64,000 nucleotides of DNA from Desulfovibrio sp. JC022. Lineage in GTDB: Bacteria; Desulfobacterota; Desulfovibrionia; Desulfovibrionales; Desulfovibrionaceae. The position numbers and the translations under genes are program-made. The stretch spans positions 62,001-126,000 of the forward strand of contig NZ_VOPZ01000010.1 of assembly GCF_010470665.1 (NCBI RefSeq), in the 5' to 3' direction. Under the pieces are notes generated by a model, which saw nothing but the letters and a program-made list of their open reading frames with translations, was not told the origin of the DNA and made no database searches. Of the stretch, positions 24,125 to 31,674 are shown piece after piece (positions within the stretch are counted from its first letter, which is position 1; every line of letters begins with the position of its first letter).

Positions 24125-25228
24125 ATGAAAAGGAAGAAAAGTAAGTTCACCGGCGTGTACATGAGAGAGTCCAAAGACCGCAGATACAAGGGCAAGCCGG
24201 ACATTTGTTTTGACGTAACTTTCAAAGAAGGATCACGCAAGCTCTGGCAGAAGGTCGGCTGGAGATCGGAAGGAATCACCGCCGCCTACGCTTCCAAAAT
24301 CCGCGCTGAAATAATGCGCAAAGTCCGGCTGGGCATGGACGTATCAACACCGAAGCCCATGACCTTCGGGCAGGCCTTTAAAGAGTACGAAGAAAACCAC
24401 CTGACCAGCCTCAAAAGCGGTGACCGGGTGACACGGCTGTATAATGCCAGACTAAAAGACGAATTTGAGAACATAAAACTTAAAGACATCAGCACCATCA
24501 TGCTGGAGAAATATAAAAACAGACTGCTGGCTGAAGGACTGGCTCCGGCCACGGCAACGCACTGCCTCGCTATTTTCAGGTCGGTCTTTAAAAAAATGGT
24601 TTCATGGGGGAAATACAAAGGTGCGGTTCCCACGGATCAAATCTCCATGCCCAAAAAGGATAACCGCCGCTTTCGTTTCCTCAAAAAAAGCGAAGCCGAC
24701 GAACTGCTCAGCTCACTGCGGGCCAGAAGCGAAGACACCTATCTTATGGCACTGGCCAGCCTGCACACCGGCATGCGCTTCGGAGAGATTGCCAGTCTGC
24801 GGGCAGAACACATAAGCCTGAGAGACGGCATGATCCGCATTGTTGACGGCAAGGGCGAAAGTTCCCGGACAGTCTTCATGACTACGGAGCTACGCTACCA
24901 GCTCAGTCAAAGACACCTCAAAGCCGGAGAACTCATTTTCCCCAATCGGGACGGCAAGATCCGGCCCATGATATCAAAGAGCTTTCCGCGCACCGTTAAA
25001 GCCTTGGGCCTGAATGACGGCATCGCCGACAAACGCGACCACGTTGTCTTTCACTCCCTGCGCCATACCTTCGCCTCATGGCTGGTCCAAAATGGAACGC
25101 CCCTCTACACCGTGAGTGAACTTCTGGGACATTCATCTCTGGAAATGACGCAGCGGTATTCGCATCTGGCACCGGAGGTACTCAAGGCTGCGGCTGCTTC
25201 TTTTGATCGGATTGTGGGGGATGGATAG
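24125..25228 (+). CDS. tyrosine recombinase / site-specific integrase (element B)
   Basis: From the ATG at 24125 the product has 367 residues. I chose this over the ATG at 24101 because GAGGG lies five bases upstream, while the longer form has none. Catalytic residues are visible: R in TGMRFGEIA, K in VDGKGES, HxLR in FHSLRHTFASW, H in LLGHSSLEM and Y in TQRYSHLA. A SAM-like core-binding domain (TFGQAFKEYEENHLTSLKSG) precedes them. It is related to the integrase at 2714. It sits beside the att site at 23923, and a terminator follows. It should insert element B at the tRNA-Thr 3' end. Confidence 0.93.
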   Translation: MKRKKSKFTGVYMRESKDRRYKGKPDICFDVTFKEGSRKLWQKVGWRSEGITAAYASKIRAEIMRKVRLGMDVSTPKPMTFGQAFKEYEENHLTSLKSGDRVTRLYNARLKDEFENIKLKDISTIMLEKYKNRLLAEGLAPATATHCLAIFRSVFKKMVSWGKYKGAVPTDQISMPKKDNRRFRFLKKSEADELLSSLRARSEDTYLMALASLHTGMRFGEIASLRAEHISLRDGMIRIVDGKGESSRTVFMTTELRYQLSQRHLKAGELIFPNRDGKIRPMISKSFPRTVKALGLNDGIADKRDHVVFHSLRHTFASWLVQNGTPLYTVSELLGHSSLEMTQRYSHLAPEVLKAAAASFDRIVGDG

Positions 25229-25247
25229 GAGGCTAGAAAGTAACTCC

Positions 25248-25290
25248 AAAGAAATCGGCCCTTCAAACATTTTGGAGGGCCGATTTCTTT
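25248..25290 (+). terminator. intrinsic terminator after the element B integrase
   Basis: A strong stem, AAAGAAATCGGCCCTTC pairing with GGAGGGCCGATTTCTTT, surrounds a short AT-rich loop. It lies 20 bases after the integrase stop and is T-rich at its end (TTTCTTTAT). Confidence 0.85.
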
Positions 25291-25374
25291 ATCCAATAAA
25301 GGCGGTATTGCAATATTCCAGATTTATCATTAGATCCTAAAAACAAATCCAGAGCAAAAAACGGATAAGCTTAA

Positions 25375-26028
25375 ATGCCGAAAAAAGAACTACAAGACAT
25401 CTTCATCGCCCATATTACCCATATCGACAATCTTGCATCAATTGTTGCCGATGCCCACTTGTATTCGGATGCGAAGAATTTAGAGCGGAAGTCCTGCACC
25501 CAGCAGATCGGGATGTCCAAAATCAAGCAAAGACGTTTGACCGAACTTCCGGTTACATGTCATTCTGGGACCATGGTTGGTGAATATGTTCCTTTTTACT
25601 TTCACCACCACTCACCCATGCTCTACCTGATCCATATTGGCAACGCAGAGCTGGAGTATAAAGGCGGACAGGAAAAAATCGTTTATCTTGTTTCCAAGAT
25701 GCAGGCAGGCATTGAGTGGGCGGATGAGAACCATAAAAAATGGTGCTTCACATCAAGCAACGCCGGAGCATATATCTGCGATTTTTACGACTCCATTGAC
25801 GATCTTGATAAAGTCAACTGGGAAGCGGTCAGTCAAGAATACTGGCAAGAATGCAAAGACGAAAAACAAGCCGAATTTCTGATACAGGACGCTTTCCCCT
25901 TTGAGCTTTTCACCTATATCGGTGTATATAATAAGGAAATGCTCACCGAAGTTAACAAGGCTCTGGAAGGGATAGAGAGAAAACCCAAAGTCGCTGTTCA
26001 TCCAGAATGGTATTACAAGGGAGATTAA
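25375..26028 (+). CDS. darT: DarT-like DNA ADP-ribosyltransferase toxin
   Basis: The 217-residue protein matches the DarT family (DUF4433): IFIAHITHIDNLASIVADAH, then VGEYVPFYFHHHSPMLYLIH, with a later acidic region (WQECKDEKQAEFLIQDAFPF) that holds the family's conserved glutamate. Such enzymes attach ADP-ribose from NAD to thymidine or guanosine in single-stranded DNA and block replication; some stop phage growth. It is paired with the macrodomain antitoxin three bases downstream, the usual order. It is cargo of element B and could also help keep the element in the cell. Confidence 0.9.
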   Translation: MPKKELQDIFIAHITHIDNLASIVADAHLYSDAKNLERKSCTQQIGMSKIKQRRLTELPVTCHSGTMVGEYVPFYFHHHSPMLYLIHIGNAELEYKGGQEKIVYLVSKMQAGIEWADENHKKWCFTSSNAGAYICDFYDSIDDLDKVNWEAVSQEYWQECKDEKQAEFLIQDAFPFELFTYIGVYNKEMLTEVNKALEGIERKPKVAVHPEWYYKGD

Positions 26029-26031
26029 CAA

Positions 26032-27093
26032 ATGATTGAAATAACAAGCGGAGATATTTTTCAGTCCAAAGCACAGGCCCTTGTGAATACCGTGAATTGT
26101 GTCGGAGTCATGGGCCGTGGTCTGGCCCTGCAATTCAAGAAAGCTTTCCCTGAAAATTTCACGGAATATAAAGCCGTGTGCGACAAAAAAGAATTGCATA
26201 TCGGCATGATGTTCACCCACGACACCCGCAACCTTACCGGGGAACAGCGGTACATAATTAACTTCCCGACCAAACGCCACTGGCGGGCCAAAAGCCGCAT
26301 TGAAGACATTCAGGCAGGGCTTGCGGCACTGGTCGAAGAAATCAAGACAAAAAACATCAATTCCATAGCAATCCCACCTCTAGGTTGCGGACTTGGCGGT
26401 CTGCCTTGGGAAATGGTTCGGGCTGAAATTGAAAATGCATTCACCGCCCTGCCCGAGACTACCGTTTATTTATATGAACCTAAAGGAAGTCCGGCAGCGG
26501 ACCAAATGACCAACAAGACCAAAGCCCCAAGCATGACCAAAGGACGGGCTGCCCTGCTGCGGTTGATGCAGCAATACATCAACGGACTGATGGCTCCCTC
26601 CACTACCCTGCTGGAGTTGCAAAAGCTCATGTATTTCATGCAGGAATCCGGCGAAGACCTAAGACTCAATTTCAGCAAAGGCATATACGGTCCATACGCT
26701 GAAAACCTGCGCCATGTTCTCAACCTTATCGAAGGCCATTTCATTACCGGATACGGTGACGGGGGAGACGCACCGCAAAAGCTGATTGAATGCCGTAAAG
26801 ACGCCTGTGCTGATGCACTGACTTTTCTCAAAAAACACGAACAAACACTATCAAAAGTGGATAGAGTCGGTGACCTGATTGCCGGTTTTGAAACACCTTA
26901 CGGCATGGAAGTTCTTGCGACAGTACATTGGCTTGTCTCCAAGGAAAACGCCACGAATGTGGATGAAGTCTTTTCCGGTGTACAAAACTGGAATGCCCGC
27001 AAGGCTAAAATGATTCAGCGAAGACATGTAGAGATTGCTTACAACGCTCTTGCCAATAAAGAATGGATACAACCAGAGCAACCGCCAATCTAA
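26032..27093 (+). CDS. darG: DarG-like macrodomain antitoxin
   Basis: A 353-residue antitoxin. The N-terminal macrodomain (1-155) starts MIEITSGDIFQSKAQALVNT and has the ADP-ribose pocket motifs NCVGVMGRGLALQFKK and IPPLGCGLGGLPW. It removes ADP-ribose from DNA. The C-terminal part (about 170-350) begins ALLRLMQQYINGLMAPSTTL and is the region that binds and blocks DarT in studied pairs. It follows darT by three bases in the same operon. Its stop overlaps the convergent regulator gene by four bases. Confidence 0.92.
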   Translation: MIEITSGDIFQSKAQALVNTVNCVGVMGRGLALQFKKAFPENFTEYKAVCDKKELHIGMMFTHDTRNLTGEQRYIINFPTKRHWRAKSRIEDIQAGLAALVEEIKTKNINSIAIPPLGCGLGGLPWEMVRAEIENAFTALPETTVYLYEPKGSPAADQMTNKTKAPSMTKGRAALLRLMQQYINGLMAPSTTLLELQKLMYFMQESGEDLRLNFSKGIYGPYAENLRHVLNLIEGHFITGYGDGGDAPQKLIECRKDACADALTFLKKHEQTLSKVDRVGDLIAGFETPYGMEVLATVHWLVSKENATNVDEVFSGVQNWNARKAKMIQRRHVEIAYNALANKEWIQPEQPPI

Positions 27094-27368
27094 AAAACTT
27101 CCACCGAATTATCCTTAACGTACTGGACCAAATCCGCCCTTCTGTACACGATCCTGCGACCAAGGGTTGAAAACCTCGGCCCCTCGCCACTACTGCGCCA
27201 GTGGTCCAGAGTATTCTTTTTCACTGTTAGAAAATCAGCGGCTTCTTGAACTGTAAGTGTCTCTTTCCGATTTAAAATTTCCAGTTCCACGACCGGCTTA
27301 AAAGCTTCTTCAATAGCCAGTCGAATGTTCTTCATATTTTTCTCTGAAATATCTTTTTCCAAAATCAC
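27090..27368 (-). CDS. excisionase-like helix-turn-helix protein
   Basis: A 92-residue protein read from a GTG at 27368 with GGAG eight bases upstream. The C-terminal half is a MerR/AlpA-type domain (LTVQEAADFLTVKKNTLDHW, then RFSTLGRRIVYRRADLVQYV). Such proteins act as excisionases or as local repressors. A palindrome, CTTTGCTAATTTAGCAAAG, lies 44 bp upstream of its start, so the neighbouring XRE-like regulator may control it. Its end converges with darG. Confidence 0.8.
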   Translation of the reverse strand: MILEKDISEKNMKNIRLAIEEAFKPVVELEILNRKETLTVQEAADFLTVKKNTLDHWRSSGEGPRFSTLGRRIVYRRADLVQYVKDNSVEVF

Positions 27369-27411
27369 TATCTAATTCTCCAAGCTTATTTCGAATTCCG
27401 ACTCAATAAGT

Positions 27412-27430
27412 CTTTGCTAATTTAGCAAAG
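27412..27430. promoter_or_regulatory. 19-bp palindromic operator, site 1
   Basis: CTTTGCTAATTTAGCAAAG is a perfect palindrome around a central T. It lies upstream of the excisionase-like gene and downstream of the XRE-like gene. The same half-sites recur at 27802-27845. Confidence 0.7.
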
Positions 27431-27504
27431 AAGTTTTATAAGCTCAAGAGAAAGATCAGCCCATAGAGCCAGCCCTTGGATAGACAGTTTTTTCAAAACA
27501 TTAA

Positions 27505-27771
27505 TCAGCGCAGCCTCTCTTGAACACGAAAGAACAGGCTGGCAACGTCCATTCCCAACACGCCCGCAGCTTGAACAGCCTCTGAAACCGGCAAGCTCTG
27601 AGGCTTACCTGTCGGCGAACATTCCCTGATCTTCCACCATTTAGAAGGGGCTGTCTTTGTGTCGCCGTACATCAATCGTGCAAATTGTGTATGAGAAATC
27701 CCCTTCTCTACATATAGGCTGACGATCTCAGCCACCAAAGCCCGCTCAAATTCATTCCCATTATTTTCCAT
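27505..27771 (-). CDS. small XRE-like helix-turn-helix regulator
   Basis: An 88-residue protein with a likely helix-turn-helix at SLYVEKGISHTQFARLMYGD, then PSKWWKIRECSPTG. The C-terminal VSEAVQAAGVLGMDVASLFF also fits the end of a Cro/C1-type domain. The start codon follows AGGA. Two TTTGCTAA-type operator half-site pairs lie directly upstream and one downstream, suggesting it binds them and represses itself and its neighbours. It is likely the switch for excision or transfer of element B. Confidence 0.65.
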   Translation of the reverse strand: MENNGNEFERALVAEIVSLYVEKGISHTQFARLMYGDTKTAPSKWWKIRECSPTGKPQSLPVSEAVQAAGVLGMDVASLFFRVQERLR

Positions 27772-27801
27772 CGTTCCTGACCATCTTAGTTAAATACATT
27801 T

Positions 27802-27845
27802 CTTTGCTAAATTAGCGTTGACTAAAAATACTAATTTAGCATAAA
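27802..27845. promoter_or_regulatory. two operator sites between divergent genes
   Basis: CTTTGCTAAATTAGCG (27802-27817) and CTAATTTAGCATAAA (27831-27845) repeat the half-sites of the palindrome at 27412. They lie 30-75 bp upstream of the XRE-like gene (minus strand) and about 80 bp upstream of the TraK-like gene (plus strand), so one regulator could control both directions. Confidence 0.65.
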
Positions 27846-27921
27846 CCAACTCCATGTCAATCAGTCCAAACACACACCCAAACTAAACGAGCAAAGGCTC
27901 CTTAAATTTATCGAGGTCACA

Positions 27922-28200
27922 ATGAAAAAGAAAAAAGGGTTCGCCAGAGTCGAATTCATAGCCAACCTCAAAGAGATAAAAACTCTTCACGAAAGCGGCT
28001 ATAATAAAAGAATGATCTACGATCATCTGGCAGAAAAAGGCAAAGTCACAATGAGCTACTCCATTTTTTGTTCATACACCTTTGACGGGGTACGGCGAAA
28101 AAAGCGGCGCAAACCCAAACGCTCTGCCATCACACAAGAAGACAGGCCTTTCGTACACAAGAGCATCGTAACCAAAGAAGATTTGGATGAATTAATTTAG
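27922..28200 (+). CDS. TraK-like relaxosome protein
   Basis: A 92-residue basic protein. The order IANLKEIKTLHESGYNKRMI, then YDHLAEKGKVTMSYSIFCSY, matches the TraK family (known from IncP plasmids), in which a small basic protein binds the transfer origin and helps the relaxase nick. GAGGT precedes the ATG. Element B has no relaxase in the window, but it has the candidate oriT copy at 40117, so TraK here may serve mobilisation in trans. A role as a replication regulator is also possible. Confidence 0.65.
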   Translation: MKKKKGFARVEFIANLKEIKTLHESGYNKRMIYDHLAEKGKVTMSYSIFCSYTFDGVRRKKRRKPKRSAITQEDRPFVHKSIVTKEDLDELI

Positions 28201-28261
28201 AAATGCTCTCTTGGCAGCACCCCAAAGAAATCCCCTAAACCTTTAGCAGCTACTTAATTTT

Positions 28262-29833
28262 ATGACTTCAGAGGAACACAAATGCCCCTCCTGTAAACCG
28301 GATAATTGCGACGATAAGCAGCAATTTCAAACGAGTGCGGGTTATTCACGGGTCCTTATCCGGCTCAAGTTGAACAAATTCTACAGATCCCTTTCATACA
28401 CAGCCAAAAACATAATTGCAGTTCTCATCCAGTCCGCACCGGCAATGGAAAAGCCATTCCCGATTGTTATTTCCAAACTTCAACACGCAGCCGGATGCAG
28501 CAAAGCAAGCGTTCTGCGCCATATCCCTAAAGGAGAACAGGCTGGACTTTATAAACGCAAAAACCATGACGCAGGGCGCAAGCACGGAAGCATCGTCACG
28601 CTGAACAAAGAACTCTGCGAGCGGTTCCTTGAACTTCATTCACAGGAATACGGCCAATCCGCCAACATCAATAATGAATCATATTTCATTTTATTTGATG
28701 GCAGCCGAGATCAATGCGGCCATGCCTTGGATCTGGAAAACAAAACCGACCTGTTTTTCTCCAGTTTATCCAATACGGAAAAACGTGTGTTCGCTGTAAT
28801 TTCAAAACTTGCAGAGGTTGCCCCTAGCGGCAAAGTTCATCTTATAATTAAAAACCTTGCCGAACAGACCTCTTGCAGTGAAGTGACCGCCCGTCGGACA
28901 GTTAAGCGCGGCCAAAAAAACGGTCTTTACGCTAAGAAACAACATGAACGCGGCCCCCGTTTCGGTGTAATCCTCAAGCTGAATGCTAAGCCCATGGACC
29001 GCATGAAAGAACTGCTGCAAGCGTTCCCGGCAAGAAATGATCAGTATCAACCCGACATAACCGATCATGATCGGATTCATGAGCAAAATGAAACTGATCA
29101 TGCAACCAGACTTGATCGGAATCATTTCAACAGCGAGCCTGCGCAGGCAAAACAGCCCCTCAACCCTTGCCAGTCAAAGAATCACAGCAAGTTGCCCCCG
29201 CACTCTGACACTCCAAAAGATCGGTATCACGAGCATCTTATATTAGATAGACAGATAGAAAATCTATCTAACGCTGAAGAAAAATTAAGTGCGCGAAGAC
29301 TGCTGGAGATCAGCACGGAGGATTTCGAAATCCACTGGCCCCGGCTCCACAAACACAAATTTGGGCCAAATCAGATTCGCCAGATTGTAACCCACCGGGT
29401 TGTAGGGAACGAAACTCTTCTCGACATCAAGAACTCACTCTATGCCGCAGAATGGGAATTGGAACACGAAACCTTTCCCCAAAACCGCAAAGGCCCGTGC
29501 AATTATATCTTCGCCACCCTGAAAGACACAGGCACATGGCGCAGGCCGGTCGGCTTCCTCTCGCCCAACGAACAGGCCCTTGCCAACGCCAAAAAAGAAA
29601 ACAGCGTAGTCCGTGCGCTTGCAGAACAGAAAAAGCAGCAGGCAAAAAAGGAGACACAGGCAAAATCAGACAAAAAATTTGAATCATGGCTCGCCACACA
29701 GACGCCTGAAGCTCTGGCGGTGATTGATGCGCGATGTACCGTGCCTCCCAGCACCGAGGAGTCCAGATACAGGTGGCGGAAGTTCTACTGGGGTAAAAAT
29801 ATTTATAGAAACAGCCCAAAGCAGGACAGGTAA
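28262..29833 (+). CDS. unknown protein with two tandem winged-helix-like repeats
   Basis: A 523-residue protein that I cannot name. Residues ~35-125 (LNKFYRSLSYTAKNIIAVLI ... KGEQAGLYKRKNHDAGRKHG) and ~155-240 (TDLFFSSLSNTEKRVFAVIS ... RGQKNGLYAKKQHERGPRFG) are clear copies of one DNA-binding-like unit. A polar linker (about 245-330) and a charged helical C-terminus follow, the latter with KENSVVRALAEQKKQQAKKE. It lies 61 bp after the TraK-like gene. The layout suggests a replication initiator or transfer regulator of element B, by inference only. No good ribosome site precedes the ATG. Confidence 0.7.
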   Translation: MTSEEHKCPSCKPDNCDDKQQFQTSAGYSRVLIRLKLNKFYRSLSYTAKNIIAVLIQSAPAMEKPFPIVISKLQHAAGCSKASVLRHIPKGEQAGLYKRKNHDAGRKHGSIVTLNKELCERFLELHSQEYGQSANINNESYFILFDGSRDQCGHALDLENKTDLFFSSLSNTEKRVFAVISKLAEVAPSGKVHLIIKNLAEQTSCSEVTARRTVKRGQKNGLYAKKQHERGPRFGVILKLNAKPMDRMKELLQAFPARNDQYQPDITDHDRIHEQNETDHATRLDRNHFNSEPAQAKQPLNPCQSKNHSKLPPHSDTPKDRYHEHLILDRQIENLSNAEEKLSARRLLEISTEDFEIHWPRLHKHKFGPNQIRQIVTHRVVGNETLLDIKNSLYAAEWELEHETFPQNRKGPCNYIFATLKDTGTWRRPVGFLSPNEQALANAKKENSVVRALAEQKKQQAKKETQAKSDKKFESWLATQTPEALAVIDARCTVPPSTEESRYRWRKFYWGKNIYRNSPKQDR

Positions 29834-30174
29834 ATAGCAGTTAAATACCAAAGACAATTTATCTACAAATAAAACAGGTTACTTTTGACGACTCCATCGG
29901 ATGTAAAATATAATTACCCATACCCACTACTCAATAACCAAAACACAATTAGCTGTTACTTATATCTAGCGAGGATATGGTTACATATTTTTACAAATGA
30001 CTCGCTTCGCCTTGTTCGTAGTTAAGACCAAAGCGACAGAATAATCAATATATTTGAGTACTATCCGAGCCAATTTTTCAAACTCAAAGGAAACACCCAA
30101 CAACATTATACATATTGTCATACTGAGAGTTCTTCTATAGGGTATGAAAAATTTCAAAACAGGACCTACTGAGT
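29834..30174. other. AT-rich gap upstream of the restriction-like operon
   Basis: No reading frame is convincing in these 341 bp. It presumably holds the promoter of the 30175-39433 operon. A weak candidate is TTGTCA (about 30117) with TATAGG 15 bases on. A short inverted pair ATATC/GATAT lies near 29962. Nothing else is supported. Confidence 0.35.
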
Positions 30175-31674
30175 ATGACGCAGCACTACAACCTCCCCCC
30201 AGCTCCGACATCTTTAATAGAATCTCTCCGTGACATAGGTTACTCTATGCCTACCGCCATCGCAGATATTGTTGACAACAGCATCACCGCTAAAGCCAAA
30301 AATATCTCTCTAAACTTTGCATGGGAGAATGGCTCCCCATGGCTTGCTATTATTGATGACGGACATGGAATGGATGCCCAAGAATTAATAAACGCTATGA
30401 AATTTGGCAGTTCCAACCCTCGCGCGAATAGAAATATTAAAGATCTGGGAAGATTCGGACTGGGCATGAAAACTGCGTCATTTTCGCAATGCCGGAAATT
30501 GACGGTCATCAGCAAAACAAACAAAAAATTTTATTGTTGCCAATGGGACTTAGATGAAATTGCCAGATCCACATCTGAAGAATGGAACTTGTCTATAATA
30601 GACGTATCGACAGGCAACGGGAAAATTAAAGAACTTAGCGAATCTAATTTAGCAAGCATCGAAACTGGAACCATTGTTTTATGGGAAGAAATAGATAGAA
30701 TTGACGATCAGGTTACAAGCCAAAAGCAAGAACAAGCATTTAACCGTACTATGCTTGAAGCTCGCGAACACCTAGAGCTTGTTTTCCATAGATTTCTATC
30801 CCCGGAGAGGGGGCACTCAAAAATCAATTTAAAAATCAATGGTTCTCCCATAAAAGGATTTGACCCTTTCCACTCTTCATCGGAGAGCACTACAGAGCTA
30901 AATCAAGAAACAATTAAATGTGAAGGGCATGAAGTAATTGTACAGCCATTTATACTGCCTCATCACAATAAAGTTCCTTCTACAGAATATAAAAGATATG
31001 CAGGCAAAGAAGGCTACCTGCAAAATCAAGGGTTCTATGTATACAGAAACAGACGGCTTATTATCAGAGGGACATGGTTTCGCCTTATAAAAAAAGCTGA
31101 CTTGACCAAACTCGTCAGAGTTAAAATTGATCTCCCCAATTCTTTAGATCACCTATGGCGAATAGATGTAAAAAAATCCCACGCAGCTCCCCCAGAAAGC
31201 GTTCGCACCCAGCTAAAAAGGATCATTGAAAAAATCAGCCAAGCCGGAAAGAACGTATACAAGCAAAAAGGAAGAGTCTTGCCATCACAAGAAAAGCATC
31301 CTGTTTGGAACAGAAGAGCTGTCGGCAACTCGATTCAATACGAGATCAACAAAACACACCCGCTCATAAACAAAATTAAAGATTCAATGGTTCCAGCAGA
31401 TCAAAAACTGTTTGACCATACGCTTACCCTTTTCGAGTCAAATTTCCCCTCGGCTCGCTTTTTTCATGACTATGCAGGGTCACCTGAAAAGTTATCCACT
31501 CCTGACTTCGAAAGAGAAGAAATCGAAACCCTGCTCGACACATTCGTCGAAATGTGGGCTCTTAACGAAAATTCAGATGAGCAAGAACTTAAGGAATTGC
31601 TCGCTATTTCCCCTTTTTCCCGAAATCGAGAGCTGACCATACTAATTTTAAATGAAAGAGGTTTAATGAGATGA
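30175..31674 (+). CDS. MORC/MutL-like GHKL ATPase of a restriction-like operon
   Basis: The 499-residue protein has a GHKL ATP-binding fold at its start: N box AIADIVDNSITAKA (about 24-37), G1 box IDDGHGMD (about 60) and G2 box GRFGLGMKTASFSQ (about 90-103). A transducer-like domain follows, with NQGFYVYRNRRLIIRGTWFR typical of the bacterial relatives of MORC ATPases. In published genome analyses these ATPases pair with Z1 helicases and nucleases in restriction-like systems. It is the first gene of a seven-gene operon and overlaps the Z1 gene by four bases. It probably clamps on or remodels DNA when ATP is bound. Confidence 0.9.
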   Translation: MTQHYNLPPAPTSLIESLRDIGYSMPTAIADIVDNSITAKAKNISLNFAWENGSPWLAIIDDGHGMDAQELINAMKFGSSNPRANRNIKDLGRFGLGMKTASFSQCRKLTVISKTNKKFYCCQWDLDEIARSTSEEWNLSIIDVSTGNGKIKELSESNLASIETGTIVLWEEIDRIDDQVTSQKQEQAFNRTMLEAREHLELVFHRFLSPERGHSKINLKINGSPIKGFDPFHSSSESTTELNQETIKCEGHEVIVQPFILPHHNKVPSTEYKRYAGKEGYLQNQGFYVYRNRRLIIRGTWFRLIKKADLTKLVRVKIDLPNSLDHLWRIDVKKSHAAPPESVRTQLKRIIEKISQAGKNVYKQKGRVLPSQEKHPVWNRRAVGNSIQYEINKTHPLINKIKDSMVPADQKLFDHTLTLFESNFPSARFFHDYAGSPEKLSTPDFEREEIETLLDTFVEMWALNENSDEQELKELLAISPFSRNRELTILILNERGLMR

